Shown here in pieces: positions 7,897 to 19,071 of a stretch of 64,000 bases of DNA. Origin of the DNA: an uncultured Acidobacteriota bacterium (GTDB lineage: Bacteria; Acidobacteriota; UBA6911; RPQK01; JAJDTT01); the NCBI GenBank assembly GCA_951812665.1, contig CATOST010000030.1, positions 186,001-250,000 on the forward strand, given 5' to 3'. A model generated the notes under the pieces. It was not told the origin of the DNA and searched no databases. It was given only the letters and a program-made list of their open reading frames with translations. Each line of letters begins with the position of its first letter. The first letter of the stretch is position 1. The position numbers and the translations under genes are program-made.

Positions 7897-9744
7897 CTAG
7901 CTCTTGACCTCCACCTGGATGACACGCTGACCTTGGAGAACGTATTCGGTCGCTTGCAGCTCATGCTCCACGTAGACGGCCCGATCCACGGCCCGCACGT
8001 CTCCTGAAGTCTTCCGGGAGGTATAGAGAGCCAGGAAGGAGGGCGGCAGATCGGAGAGTCTTTCCCCATCCACGATGGTGCTGGGGCGGTCTCGGAAGAG
8101 CCGGACATAAAGCCGGTCGTTCTTCTTCAGGTTGTTGATGGCCCTCACCAGTTGACGCACGTTCTCGGGTATGAATCGGCCCTGCTTCGACTCCGCATCC
8201 GACTTGGCCAGAGACAGGCCGTCGCCGATCATGATCTTGAGAGGACCGGGAAGAATGTCGTCGGGAATCTTGACGGGAAACTTCTCGACAATGGTCTCTC
8301 CATTGAACTTTCTGAGAAAGACGGTCAGGTTCACTTCTTCGCCGGGCCGGGCCTCCAGTTTATCCTGCCAGACCTTCTCCAGAGTCGCCTCCCAGATCTG
8401 CTCCACCGCCTCGATCTCGATGCCGACGCGCTCCACTTCCAACTGCTCAAAACCGCTGTTGAGCAGCAAATGGGCCGGCGCCGCCGCTGCCACCGCCGCT
8501 GCGACGGGGTTGTTGGAGGGACGCGCGATGTTGTTCTCGAACACCACCGCGGGATGCTCGGCGATGCTGACGGTGCTCTTGATCCGCAGAGTCTGGTCAC
8601 CGAGCGCCTTCTCCGACGAGATCAGGCTGCTGTAGACCGAAAAGGTGAGTACGAAGGGGGTCAGAAAGCTGTCCCGGATGGTCTCGTAGGCGTATTCGCG
8701 ATCCTGGTTCCGGCTGGTCCTGACCTTGAGATGCACCGGGAGCAGACGAGCCTCGCTCCCGCTCACCCCCATGATGCCGGTGGCTCTGTCCTGCTTCACG
8801 GCCCCCACCATCCGGGTGGCTGCCGCGACCTTGTGGCTGGTATTCAGTTGCGGAATGATGGTCAGAACGGCGGCCTGGTTCATGGGCATGTCCGTGTAGC
8901 CCAGGTTCAGGAAGGGATGGCCGAATGCGTAGATCTTGTTCCCGCTGATATGGGTGACGGTCCCGCTGGCGCTGAGGCTGACGTCGCCTCGAGCCAACTC
9001 GACGCTGATGCTGGAACCCGGTTCCAGTGGAGCCTGGGAAAAGTGGCTGGTCTCGGCGCCGCCGGCGCCCTGCACCGGCACCAGGCCCAAGCGGCGAAAC
9101 GTCTCCCGGAAGTAATCCACCGCCGGCCCCGAGAAACCGGATGTATTGACGGGAGTGGCGATGCGGGTCAGGCGAAACGGGGAGACGCTGGCCAGACCCG
9201 GCAGTTCGGCCTCGAACTCGAGTGGCGCGAACGGAGGCAGGTAATCGGGAAGCTTCAGTTGCGCGGACTCCAGCAGAATCTCGGTCCGGGGTCCTTCGGG
9301 AGAGGGGGGCGCCTGAAGTCGATGGATCTCCTTGAAGACGTCGACGGTTTCCTGAATCGGCGTCACTCCCGCGATCGGCTCCTTGGCGAAGGGAAAGGAG
9401 TAGGCGATGGCGCCGACCAGCTTCTCTTCGATGTAGACCGGGCTGCCGCTCATTCCGGCAAACACACCGGTCCGATCCAACTGGCCTCCCGAGACCCGCA
9501 CCAGAATCAGGTTTCTTCGGGGCTCGAACTTTTCCAGGACTCCCAGAATCTCGACGTCGAACTTCTCGACTTTGTTACCGTGAAAAACGGTTTTTCCGTA
9601 TCCCTTCTGGCCCGGTCTGACCTGCTCCAGAGGATAGAGTCCAAGGGGTTGGGCGGCCGCGGAACCGGCCAGGAGAATCCCCGCCAGGAGGCTCCCCAGG
9701 ATGGCCGCGCGGCCCCTTCCTCCGAATGATCCTTCTATCCCCAT
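7897..9744 (-). CDS. SpoIVB-type peptidase S55 domain protein
   Basis: From the ATG at 9744 the protein has 615 residues, with a signal peptide (AAILGSLLAGILLAGSAAAQ). The S55 serine-peptidase domain spans about residues 38-300: VRPGQKGYGKTVFHG, FDVEILGVLEKFEPRRN, GMSGSPVYIEEKLVGAIAYS and later KIYAFGHPFLNLG. The GMSGSP motif holds the expected nucleophile. In sporulating Firmicutes this domain activates sigma-K signalling, but no sporulation genes are seen here, so the substrate is unknown. The C-terminal half is not recognised. An in-frame ATG at 9825 exists but adds 27 residues ahead of the signal peptide. Confidence 0.75.
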   Translation of the reverse strand: MGIEGSFGGRGRAAILGSLLAGILLAGSAAAQPLGLYPLEQVRPGQKGYGKTVFHGNKVEKFDVEILGVLEKFEPRRNLILVRVSGGQLDRTGVFAGMSGSPVYIEEKLVGAIAYSFPFAKEPIAGVTPIQETVDVFKEIHRLQAPPSPEGPRTEILLESAQLKLPDYLPPFAPLEFEAELPGLASVSPFRLTRIATPVNTSGFSGPAVDYFRETFRRLGLVPVQGAGGAETSHFSQAPLEPGSSISVELARGDVSLSASGTVTHISGNKIYAFGHPFLNLGYTDMPMNQAAVLTIIPQLNTSHKVAAATRMVGAVKQDRATGIMGVSGSEARLLPVHLKVRTSRNQDREYAYETIRDSFLTPFVLTFSVYSSLISSEKALGDQTLRIKSTVSIAEHPAVVFENNIARPSNNPVAAAVAAAAPAHLLLNSGFEQLEVERVGIEIEAVEQIWEATLEKVWQDKLEARPGEEVNLTVFLRKFNGETIVEKFPVKIPDDILPGPLKIMIGDGLSLAKSDAESKQGRFIPENVRQLVRAINNLKKNDRLYVRLFRDRPSTIVDGERLSDLPPSFLALYTSRKTSGDVRAVDRAVYVEHELQATEYVLQGQRVIQVEVKS

Positions 9745-9845
9745 GGTCACGTCGAAACCGAGAAGCAAACCCGCATGCGAGTGGACGAAAATAATATCCG
9801 CTGTGTCAGGGTCGGCGGTCATCATAGCACAGGTAGAGAGGGGTC

Positions 9846-12800
9846 ATGCCGCGTCTGGATTCGCTGGAAATACTGGGATTCAAGTCATTCGCCAACCGGA
9901 CCCGGGTGCTGTTCGAAGATGGGATCACCATCGTCGTCGGACCCAACGGCTGCGGCAAGTCCAATCTGACCGACGCCCTCTCCTGGGTTCTGGGAATGGT
10001 CGGCGCCCACCGCCTGCGGGGCCGGAGGATGGACGATTTCATCTTCAACGGGACCAGCAAGCGGCGGCCGTCGGGAATGATGGAGGCCACCCTCACCCTT
10101 TCCCGGGAAGACGAGACGAGTATAGCCTTCAACGGTCTCGAGGCGGACGGACCCTCCGTGTCCATCGCGCGCAGACTCTACCGGTCCGGCGACAGCGCCT
10201 ATTTCATCAATGGAAACCGCTGCCGATTGAAAGACATCGAGGCTCTGCTGGAGCGTATGGGTGTGGGGCTCGGCTCCTATGCCCTGATCCGCCAGGGCCG
10301 GGTGGAGGCTTTTCTCAATTCCGGATCTCTGGATCGCCGTGCCATCATCGAGGAAGCCGCCGGAATCGGCGGTTACAAGGCCCGCCGTCGAAATGCCGAA
10401 TTCAAGCTGGAAATGGCTCGCCAGAACCTGCTCCGCATCGACGACATCCTGAGCGAGGTTAAGCGCCAGCTCCGGTCCCTCAAACGGCAGGCGGCCAAGG
10501 CCCGGCGGCACCAGAAATTGAAGAAGGAGTTCCGGGAGGTTCAGCAGCGGCGCTTCGGCTTGGAGGCACATGGGATCGTCGTCAGCCTGGCCGAAGTGGA
10601 AGCAGCGCAGGCGCGCCTGGGGCCGGCACTGACCGAAGTGACCGCTGACATCCGGAATCGGGAACGGACCCTCCAAGAGATTTCGGAACGAATGGAGGAT
10701 CTGGAAAACAGGCTGTCGGACCTGAGAGAAAAAAGTACCGGCGCTCGAGTGGAATTGGACCGGACTCGGAATTCGATCCGCTTTTGCGGCCAGCAGATCG
10801 AATCGACACGACGGCTCCTGGACACACACGGGCGGAACCGCCGCGAGTTGCTCAAGTCGCTGGAAACGATCGAGTCGGAGCACCGGATTCTGCAAGCGGA
10901 AGACGCGAACTTGAAAGCGGAACGGCCGCTCGTCGGCAGCCGCCTCACCCTTCACGCCCAGGTCGCGGACGAGTGCAAGGCTCGGCTGGAAGCCGCAGAG
11001 CAGAGAGTCGAGCAGCTCCGGGCCCGCCATCTGGAACTTTCGGCCGAGCTGACCCAGCTCCGGAATGCCAGAGACCGGGCGTTCCAGCACCTGGAATCGA
11101 TCAAGATCCAACGGTCCCGGCTGGAGCGGGAGCGCGCGGATCACGAATCGGGAATGGAGCAGGCTCGGGGTCGGCTTCAGCAGCGGCAGCTGACCGGTTC
11201 CCGCCGCCGCGAAGAGGCGGGCGCAGTCCGGGGCCGGCTGGAGACCAACCAGGATGAACGCCGGAAGCTGGAGCGAGAGCTGGCACAAGTTCGGGGCGAA
11301 CTGGCTGAGGCCCGGGAAGGATGGATCAGCGGGCGAGGGCGGCTTCAATCCCTGGAAGAATTGGAAGTCAGCCACTCCCTTTACAGCGAGGGAGTGGCCA
11401 CGGCCCTCCACCATCTCCGCAACAGTTCGGTGCCCGTGTCCGGAACGCTTGCCGATTTTGCCCGAATCAGCCCCGAATTCGAACGCTTGGTGGAACAGTT
11501 CCTGCAACCGGAATTGGAGTTCGTTCTGGTGGATTCCTTGCAGCAGGCGGTGGGCGGAGTCTCCGAGCTCAAAGCGTTGGACGGTGGAAGATGCACCTTC
11601 TTGAGCTTGAAGGCCAACGGGTTTTCGGAGCCGGCCCGGAACGGCGGAAAGCAACTGGCGGCCGAGAGGGGGGTGGTGGGAACCCTTGGGGATCTCCTGA
11701 CCCTGGAGCCTCCGGTCCGCAAGGCGTTTCGCCGGGTCCTCCCGGAGCGGGCGGATGCGGTGGTGGTATCCGATCTGGACAGCGCCTTTACATTGTCTCA
11801 CCGCTATCCGTCGAGAACCTTTCTCACCGTCCACGGCGAGGCCCTTGCGCCGGGTGGGCTGCTCTCGGTGAGCCGGTCCGGACGACCCGGAGGCGGCCTG
11901 CTCTCCTTTCGTCGAGAGAAGGCCGAACTGGAGAAGAGGCTGGCCCGGGCCAAGGCCGGAGTGAACCGTCTGTCCCGGCGCGAAGAGGAACTGCGGGAAC
12001 GTATCCGGGAGACCTCGAGCGCGGCCCGCAAGTTCCAAGAGACGCTTCACCAGACCGAGAAAGACGTCCTGCAGGTGGAGTTGCAGGAGGAACAGGCCCG
12101 GCGCGATCTGGAGCATCACCGTCGAGCCTTGGAGGTCTTGGCGTTTGAGGAAACTCAACTTCGAGAAGAGGAATCGAGCGAGGACGATGGCGCGCAGGCT
12201 GCCTCCGAGACCCTGACCGGCAAGGAGGATCTGGCTCGGCAGGTCGATGCCGAGCTGGGTGAAGCGACCGAGCTGTTGAGACAGGCAAGAAACCAGTTCT
12301 CCGAATCCCGGGAACAGCTGCACCGCAGCGCCGCCGAAGAACGGGTGATCGAGGAGAAGGCAAGATCCGTCGAGGACTCGCTATCCAGATCGGAAGCCCG
12401 CCTGAAGTCTCTGGCATTCCGGCTGCGGGAGACGGAGGCACAGAGGGCGGACGGAGAGGAGCGGCTGAAGACGCTGACCCTGGAACTGGAGAACCTGGAG
12501 AAAACCTTCGAGACCTGTCAAGCCGAGGCCGTTCGGCTGTCGAGTGCCGAGACGAACGACCGGCAGGAGTACGAGGAGTACCGGAGCGACCGGAGAGGTC
12601 TCGAGACCCGGCTTCAGGCGCTGCGACAGCAACAGCAGCAGCTGCAGGAGGAGAGTTCCAACAAGGAGGTCCGGAGGGCCCGATTGGAAACCCGGTTGGA
12701 GAATCTGTCCCGGCAATGCCAGGAAGACCTCCAGGAACCGCTCGAATCGATCATGGAGGGGGTGACTCCGGGTGAGGACCGTGCCCGGGTCTCCGACCGG

Positions 12801-13445
12801 TACCTGGAACTCAGGTCCAAGCTGGAAAAATTCGGGCCGGTCAACATGACGGCTCTGGAGCAGTACCAGGACAACGAGGAGCGGCACAGCTACCTCAGCG
12901 GGCAACGGGAAGACCTGGAACGATCCATCGCCGACACCAACAAGGCGATCCAGGAAATCAACCGCCACAGCCGGGAGAAGTTCAAAAAGGCCTTCGACTC
13001 CGTCAACACCCACTTCCACAAAACCTTCCGCCAGTTGTTCGACGGCGGAAGCAGCGGCATGAAGCTGATCGACGAAGAGGACGTGTTGGAGAGCGGCATC
13101 GACCTCTTTGCCCAACCGCCCGGCAAGAAGGTGCAGTACCTCTCTCAACTCTCTGGTGGAGAACAGACGCTCACCGGCGTTGCTTTTCTGGTGGCTCTGT
13201 TCAAGTACCGCCCCAGCCGCTTCTGCGTCCTGGACGAAGTCGATGCCGCTCTGGACGATACCAACGTGGAGCGATTCGTCCGCCTGATCCGGGACATGTC
13301 CCAAGAGACTCAGTTCATCCTGGTGAGCCACAACAAGCGGACCATCGAAATGGCCGATTCACTCTACGGGGTCACGATGGAAGAACCTGGGATCTCTCAG
13401 GTGTTGACGGTGCGCCTCACGGAAGCAAAGACCCTGGCCGAATAG
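9846..13445 (+). CDS. smc: Chromosome segregation protein SMC
   Basis: A 1199-residue full-length SMC. Residues 1-165 are the head with Walker A (GPNGCGKSNLTDALSWVLG) and the typical ALIRQGRVE block. Two long coiled coils flank a hinge around residues 510-660. The C-terminal head holds the signature LSGGEQTLTGVAFLVALF and Walker B (FCVLDEVDAALDD). SMC compacts and separates sister chromosomes with ScpA and ScpB, neither of which is in this window. The ATG at 9846 is preceded by a GAGAGGGG stretch. The gene is divergent from the S55 peptidase. Confidence 0.95.
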   Translation: MPRLDSLEILGFKSFANRTRVLFEDGITIVVGPNGCGKSNLTDALSWVLGMVGAHRLRGRRMDDFIFNGTSKRRPSGMMEATLTLSREDETSIAFNGLEADGPSVSIARRLYRSGDSAYFINGNRCRLKDIEALLERMGVGLGSYALIRQGRVEAFLNSGSLDRRAIIEEAAGIGGYKARRRNAEFKLEMARQNLLRIDDILSEVKRQLRSLKRQAAKARRHQKLKKEFREVQQRRFGLEAHGIVVSLAEVEAAQARLGPALTEVTADIRNRERTLQEISERMEDLENRLSDLREKSTGARVELDRTRNSIRFCGQQIESTRRLLDTHGRNRRELLKSLETIESEHRILQAEDANLKAERPLVGSRLTLHAQVADECKARLEAAEQRVEQLRARHLELSAELTQLRNARDRAFQHLESIKIQRSRLERERADHESGMEQARGRLQQRQLTGSRRREEAGAVRGRLETNQDERRKLERELAQVRGELAEAREGWISGRGRLQSLEELEVSHSLYSEGVATALHHLRNSSVPVSGTLADFARISPEFERLVEQFLQPELEFVLVDSLQQAVGGVSELKALDGGRCTFLSLKANGFSEPARNGGKQLAAERGVVGTLGDLLTLEPPVRKAFRRVLPERADAVVVSDLDSAFTLSHRYPSRTFLTVHGEALAPGGLLSVSRSGRPGGGLLSFRREKAELEKRLARAKAGVNRLSRREEELRERIRETSSAARKFQETLHQTEKDVLQVELQEEQARRDLEHHRRALEVLAFEETQLREEESSEDDGAQAASETLTGKEDLARQVDAELGEATELLRQARNQFSESREQLHRSAAEERVIEEKARSVEDSLSRSEARLKSLAFRLRETEAQRADGEERLKTLTLELENLEKTFETCQAEAVRLSSAETNDRQEYEEYRSDRRGLETRLQALRQQQQQLQEESSNKEVRRARLETRLENLSRQCQEDLQEPLESIMEGVTPGEDRARVSDRYLELRSKLEKFGPVNMTALEQYQDNEERHSYLSGQREDLERSIADTNKAIQEINRHSREKFKKAFDSVNTHFHKTFRQLFDGGSSGMKLIDEEDVLESGIDLFAQPPGKKVQYLSQLSGGEQTLTGVAFLVALFKYRPSRFCVLDEVDAALDDTNVERFVRLIRDMSQETQFILVSHNKRTIEMADSLYGVTMEEPGISQVLTVRLTEAKTLAE

Positions 13446-13607
13446 GAGGGGGGACATCCTTGTCCCCCTTTCCCCCTTCGTCTGGCCCCGTGTTGCTACG
13501 CTTGGGACCGAAGAGGGCACCCACAAGGGGCGCCCCTACCGGATATTTTTCGTCAAAGTGCACAAGAATCCGAGATTTAGGAGGGGAGACATTCCTGTCC
13601 CCGTTCC
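13446..13607. repeat. Intergenic palindrome-rich repeat (family C)
   Basis: The gap after smc holds GGGGACATCCTTGTCCCC near its left end and GGAGACATTCCTGTCCCC near its right end (about 13577-13600). Between them, GACCGAAGAGGGCACCCAC at 13506 onward is found in inverted orientation at 48742-48776. The left palindrome could also act as a terminator for smc. Confidence 0.55.
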
Positions 13608-13638
13608 CCATTCCCGATAGGGATTTCCTCACCGCGCA

Positions 13639-13872
13639 TCATTTCTTTTTTCTGATTCGATGCTTCCGGATCTTGCTCGCGAGCGTGTTCCGGTGCATGC
13701 CCATTAGCCGGGCCGCAGATCCGATCTTGCCGCCGGTCTGGTCCAAGGAACGCTGGATGAAGAGTTTCTCGAACTGTTGCGCCGCCTCCCGCCAGAGGAT
13801 CCCCTTGGCCACCAGTTCGTCGGCGATCGCTTCCAGCCTGTCCTTGATGGGGATCTGATCGCCGCTGGCCAT
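13639..13872 (-). CDS. Fis-family helix-turn-helix protein
   Basis: A 77-residue protein whose C-terminal 40 residues form a Fis-type HTH (SLDQTGGKIGSAARLMGMHR, NTLASKIRKH). It is a DNA-binding domain without a receiver or AAA domain, so it is a small nucleoid or transcription factor. It is last in a same-strand cluster after purC, the PHP phosphoesterase and cvpA, separated from cvpA by 65 bp. Confidence 0.75.
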   Translation of the reverse strand: MASGDQIPIKDRLEAIADELVAKGILWREAAQQFEKLFIQRSLDQTGGKIGSAARLMGMHRNTLASKIRKHRIRKKK

Positions 13873-13937
13873 GGGTCATGCTCGGACCGGGCAGGTCCGC
13901 CATGGGTACTGAATGCAACGCCCTAAAGGAGAGTTCT

Positions 13938-14489
13938 TCACGATTTCTCGTCGGCGCTCCGCTGCAGCCAGTACCGGTAGATGCGATCGTACTCCTTCTG
14001 GAATCGCTCCCGGAAGGACTCCGGAGTCGAGAGCTCCACGAGCTTTTGGGTGACCACGAGAAAGTACTCGCCGGTCACCGTGCCGCTCACCAGGTCGTTA
14101 CTGATCGGAAAAACGGTCAAGGCCAGAAAGATCACGGCCACGATCAACCATCCTCTGAGCAGACCGAAAAGTCCTCCCAGGAGACGATCGATCCACTTCA
14201 TGTTCAGAGCGGAAATGAAGCGATTCAGGAGGGATGACAGAAGAGACCCGGCAATGATGCAGCCCAGAAAGATGCCCATGAAGGCCAGGAGTTCGGAAAG
14301 GAGTGTCCCGATGCCGATCTGTTCGAGCACTGGTGACACCTCGACAAAGTAGTAGACCGCGAGCAGGAGGCCCGATATGGCAGCCGCCAGGGCGATCAGT
14401 TCACGGATCAGCCCCTTCACCAACGCGGTGACGAACGAAACGGCCACGATGGCAAGGGCCAGGATATCCAGGATCTTGAGATCACCCAT
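13938..14489 (-). CDS. CvpA family membrane protein
   Basis: A 183-residue protein with four hydrophobic segments, including LDILALAIVAVSFVTALVKG, which opens the family pattern, and GIFLGCIIAGSLLSSLLNRF, followed by LLGGLFGLLRGWLIVAVIFL. CvpA proteins are linked to colicin V export and to purine loci in several bacteria; here too it lies next to purC. Its start overlaps the PHP gene by 8 bp, implying coupled translation. Confidence 0.8.
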   Translation of the reverse strand: MGDLKILDILALAIVAVSFVTALVKGLIRELIALAAAISGLLLAVYYFVEVSPVLEQIGIGTLLSELLAFMGIFLGCIIAGSLLSSLLNRFISALNMKWIDRLLGGLFGLLRGWLIVAVIFLALTVFPISNDLVSGTVTGEYFLVVTQKLVELSTPESFRERFQKEYDRIYRYWLQRSADEKS

Positions 14490-15375
14490 GCGCCACCCTC
14501 TGGCGGCGTTCCTTCAGTCGATCCAGCATTTCGGCGGGACTCTCGGGAACGTCTCCGAACGCTACGTGAGGCTTGAGGCGGCCGTGAAAATCACTCCCCG
14601 AAGTGACCGCCAGATCCAACCGGCGTCCGACCTCCACATAGTATCGGCAAGTCTCCTCGGTATGATACGAGCTGTACGCCTCGATCCCCTCCAGTCCCAA
14701 GTCCCTCGCGCCGCGGGTCCACTCTTCGTCCACCACGTCTCGCTTCAGGCCTGGATGGGCCAGAACCGGGACTCCTCCCGCAGCCCTGACGGTGGCGATC
14801 GCCCGCGACAGGGATACGGTCTCCTTGGCAGCGTAAGCCGCACCGCCGGGAAGAAAGAAGAACTTGTAGAAGTCGATCTCCGGACTGTGAGCACTGCCGG
14901 CCGGGATCCGATCCATCAGGGCGTGGTTGCGGTTGGCACGCTTGGAGAGGACCACCGAGGCGATGGCAGGACCGGTCACCGGAACCGGCCCCAGAGCTTC
15001 CCGCACTTCGTGGTAGTGAATATCGAATCCGAGAGCGTGGAGGCGGCCGACCCGGATCTCGTTTTGCCGAACGCGGCTCAGCCTGATGCGGGCCAGCAGA
15101 TCCAGCAGCGGGCGGTCGTGCCAGTCCACCAGTGGGGCCAGCAGGTGGAGCCCCACGCCCTGGTGCCGGACGCTGATCTCAACGTTGGCCAGATACTCTC
15201 CCGGAAAGTCCTCGGCCAGGGTGAACGCCTCTTCCAGAGCAGCCACCGTATCGTGGTCCGAGATGGAGAAAACCTCGAGGCCCACTCGGCGAGCCTGGGC
15301 AAAAATGCGGGGGACGGACCATTCCCCGTCACTGGAGTGATGGGAATGGATGTGAAGGTCGGCAAAAACCTTCAA
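14482..15375 (-). CDS. PHP-domain phosphoesterase (RNase AM / YciV-like)
   Basis: A 297-residue protein opening with the PHP metal motif (FADLHIHSHHSSDGEWSV), then SISDHDTVAALEEA, a long middle region, GGVPVLAHPGLKRD and TSGSDFHG near the C-terminus. These are the metal-binding His/Asp positions of the family that cleaves 3',5'-bisphosphate nucleotides or trims RNA 5' ends. Its start overlaps the purC stop by 4 bp (ATGA), so it is co-translated with purC. Confidence 0.8.
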   Translation of the reverse strand: MKVFADLHIHSHHSSDGEWSVPRIFAQARRVGLEVFSISDHDTVAALEEAFTLAEDFPGEYLANVEISVRHQGVGLHLLAPLVDWHDRPLLDLLARIRLSRVRQNEIRVGRLHALGFDIHYHEVREALGPVPVTGPAIASVVLSKRANRNHALMDRIPAGSAHSPEIDFYKFFFLPGGAAYAAKETVSLSRAIATVRAAGGVPVLAHPGLKRDVVDEEWTRGARDLGLEGIEAYSSYHTEETCRYYVEVGRRLDLAVTSGSDFHGRLKPHVAFGDVPESPAEMLDRLKERRQRVAHG

Positions 15376-16256
15376 TTTGTCTTCAGATGCTCGCCGGTGA
15401 GCCGAAGAAAAGCCTCAAGATACCGATCCGAGGTCGCCGCTCCGATCCGGTCCGGAAGCGTGGGACCGGGCGCAGTCTTGTCCCAATCCAGCGTCTCCAG
15501 GTAATCCCGGACGTATTGCTTGTCGAAGGAAGGTTGAGATCCTCCCGGCTGGTACGACTCGGCCGGCCAGAAGCGCGACGAATCGGGAGTCAGCACCTCG
15601 TCGATGAGAAGCAGGTCGGAACCGTCCAAGCCGAATTCGAACTTGGTGTCGCAAATGATGATGCCTCGTTCCAGGGCGTAATCCCGGGCGCGGCTGTAGA
15701 TGGCGAGACTCAGATCCCGAACCCGGCAGGCCAGATCCTCACCGATGATGCCGACACACCTCTCGAACGTTATGTTTTCATCGTGGCCCGTCTTCGCCTT
15801 GGTCGCCGGAGTGAAGATGGGCTCGGGAAGCTCGTCCGACTCCCCCAGACCCGGGGGGAGCGGGATACCGCAGATGGTGCCGTCGACCTGGTACTCCTTC
15901 CAACCCGATCCCGCCATGAAGCCTCGCACCACGCACTCCACCGGCAACGGATTGCAACGCCGAACCAGCATGGAACGGCCGCGTATTTGATCCTGGAAGG
16001 GATGGAGCTGGCGCGGAAACTCCCGGACCGAGATCGACACCATGTGATTGTCCACCAGATCGTCCAAGAGGGAGAACCAGAAGGCGGACAACTGGTTCAG
16101 GACCTTCCCCTTGTTGGGAATCACGGTGGGGAGCACCACGTCGAATGCCGATATGCGGTCGGTCGCCACCAGCAGCAGATGGCCGTCCAAGCCGAAGATT
16201 TCGCGAACCTTGCCGCGGTTCACCTTGGTTACGCCTTTGAGATCCAGGGTCCTCAT
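15372..16256 (-). CDS. purC: Phosphoribosylaminoimidazole-succinocarboxamide synthase
   Basis: From the ATG at 16256 the product has 294 residues, the normal length. Motifs: KVNRGKVREIFGLDGHLLLV, TDRISAFDVVLPTVIPNKG, ECVVRGFMAGSGWKEY, YALERGIIICDTKFEFGLD, LIDEVLTPDSSRFWPA and SFDKQYVRDYLETL. It joins CAIR and aspartate to form SAICAR in purine synthesis. A longer in-frame start at 16382 would run into repeat A and is not preferred. It heads the purC-PHP-cvpA cluster. Confidence 0.95.
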   Translation of the reverse strand: MRTLDLKGVTKVNRGKVREIFGLDGHLLLVATDRISAFDVVLPTVIPNKGKVLNQLSAFWFSLLDDLVDNHMVSISVREFPRQLHPFQDQIRGRSMLVRRCNPLPVECVVRGFMAGSGWKEYQVDGTICGIPLPPGLGESDELPEPIFTPATKAKTGHDENITFERCVGIIGEDLACRVRDLSLAIYSRARDYALERGIIICDTKFEFGLDGSDLLLIDEVLTPDSSRFWPAESYQPGGSQPSFDKQYVRDYLETLDWDKTAPGPTLPDRIGAATSDRYLEAFLRLTGEHLKTN

Positions 16257-16366
16257 TTCAGCCAAAGCCGTTTCTCCTTCAGGGATTCGCGGCCCCGAGG
16301 GCCGCCGGTCAACAGTTGCGTTCAGGGGGCGAGCCGGCAAGGCTCCGCCTCCCCGGCGAACACATT

Positions 16367-16534
16367 CTAGCAGCCCGTGCAAAAGTCGTCACGGCATTCG
16401 ACCGTCCCCTGCATCCCGGCGGACTGCGTTGCTATCGGCTCACATACTCCCGGTATGCTCCCTCCGAAGCGCCTTGTCCGGCGGGCGCAGGAACGGTCTC
16501 GGTGCTCGCGGGGACTTTCACCACGGGCTGCTAG
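16367..16534. repeat. MITE-like repeat family A, copy 2 (about 168 bp)
   Basis: The clearest copy. Left end CTAGCAGCCCGTGCAAAAGTC, right end GACTTTCACCACGGGCTGCTAG, giving roughly 20-bp imperfect terminal inverted repeats with CTAG at both tips. It lies between purC and the groES promoter. Length differences against copy 3 include single-base indels, which argues against coding function. Confidence 0.85.
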
Positions 16535-16607
16535 TCACATCTCGACATGCGTTCAAAGGGAACCCTTGCCGAAGGCCATTCGAGCGATTCTCACAACAGA
16601 CGCGAGT

Positions 16608-16659
16608 TTGACAATTGTGGAACGCGCTCTTGACGAGCAAACGGCCACCTTGCTATGAT
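16608..16659 (+). promoter_or_regulatory. groESL promoter
   Basis: TTGACG at 16630-16635 and TATGAT at 16654-16659 are separated by 18 bp, a good housekeeping-sigma promoter. A TTGACA also occurs at 16608-16613. The CIRCE operator follows immediately, covering the expected start of transcription. Confidence 0.7.
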
Positions 16660-16686
16660 TTGGCACTCTTAGATTGAGAGTGCCAG
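16660..16686 (+). promoter_or_regulatory. CIRCE operator (HrcA binding site)
   Basis: TTGGCACTC, nine bases, GAGTGCCAG: the standard 9-9-9 inverted repeat with only the outermost bases off consensus. It implies HrcA repression of groESL that is relieved on heat shock. hrcA itself is not in this window. Confidence 0.9.
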
Positions 16687-16772
16687 AACAAATCTCCAGA
16701 CCATAGGGCCTCGAGTGGTTTGAGGCCCGAAATCCGAAAACCAAGGATACACGATTCAACAGGAGGGTACGG

Positions 16773-17063
16773 ATGTCAATCAAGCCATTGCAGGACCGGA
16801 TACTGATCAGGCGCATCGAGGCGGAAGAAGCATTCCGCGGGGGCATCGTAATTCCCGATACGGCGAAGGAGAAGCCCCAGGAGGGTGAGATCGTGGCGGT
16901 CGGTGACGGAAAGGTGCTCGACAACGGCCAGCGTCAGCCCCTGTCGGTCAAGGTCGGCGATCGAGTCCTTTTCGGGAAGTACGGCGGAACCGAGGTCACC
17001 CTCGACGACGAGGAATACCTGATCATGCGCGAGGACGAAGTCCTGGGCATCCTGGAGAGCTAG
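16773..17063 (+). CDS. groS: Co-chaperonin GroES
   Basis: A 96-residue full-length protein: [51 protein letters not shown] and [16 protein letters not shown]. It caps the GroEL ring. An AGGAGG lies 7 bases before the ATG. It is under the CIRCE-controlled promoter and 76 bp ahead of groEL. Confidence 0.97.
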   Translation: MSIKPLQDRILIRRIEAEEAFRGGIVIPDTAKEKPQEGEIVAVGDGKVLDNGQRQPLSVKVGDRVLFGKYGGTEVTLDDEEYLIMREDEVLGILES

Positions 17064-17118
17064 AGTGCCGGAACCGGTCCGTTTCACCGCCAACAGCAAC
17101 GATCCTCACAATTCTTAG

Positions 17119-18783
<1,665 letters not shown>

Positions 18784-18813
18784 TCCGCTGCAATCCAAGC
18801 TTGCGGTAACCGG

Positions 18814-18843
18814 AAAAGGGGTCCCCTGGGACCCCTTTTTCTT
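18814..18843 (+). terminator. Rho-independent terminator of groESL
   Basis: AAAAGGGGTCC, loop CCTG, GGACCCCTTTTT, followed by more T residues, 30 bp after the groEL stop. Confidence 0.85.
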
Positions 18844-19071
18844 TGTCCTTAGCCCGCATTTCTCAGCAGGGGACGCGCTGATCGCGCAGGATTTTCGCCC
18901 TCAGCGAGGGCGCGCCCAGCGCAGTCGGTCCCCGAGAGACCTTGACAATGGACGGATAAATGCTGAAAAACAAATTCTTTTTCAGCATAAGCATAGCGGC
19001 CTGGTGAGAACTGCGGGTTTGGTTCATCCCGCCGGTTCGTTATTTAACGGACGGAAAAGTAGAATGCCGCC
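18844..19071. other. Intergenic region with a 10-bp perfect palindrome
   Basis: TGCTGAAAAA and TTTTTCAGCA flank a 7-bp loop at about 18960-18986, 18 bp after a TTGACA. It could be an operator, an attenuator or a bidirectional terminator ahead of the glycosyltransferase gene. No gene recognised. Confidence 0.45.
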
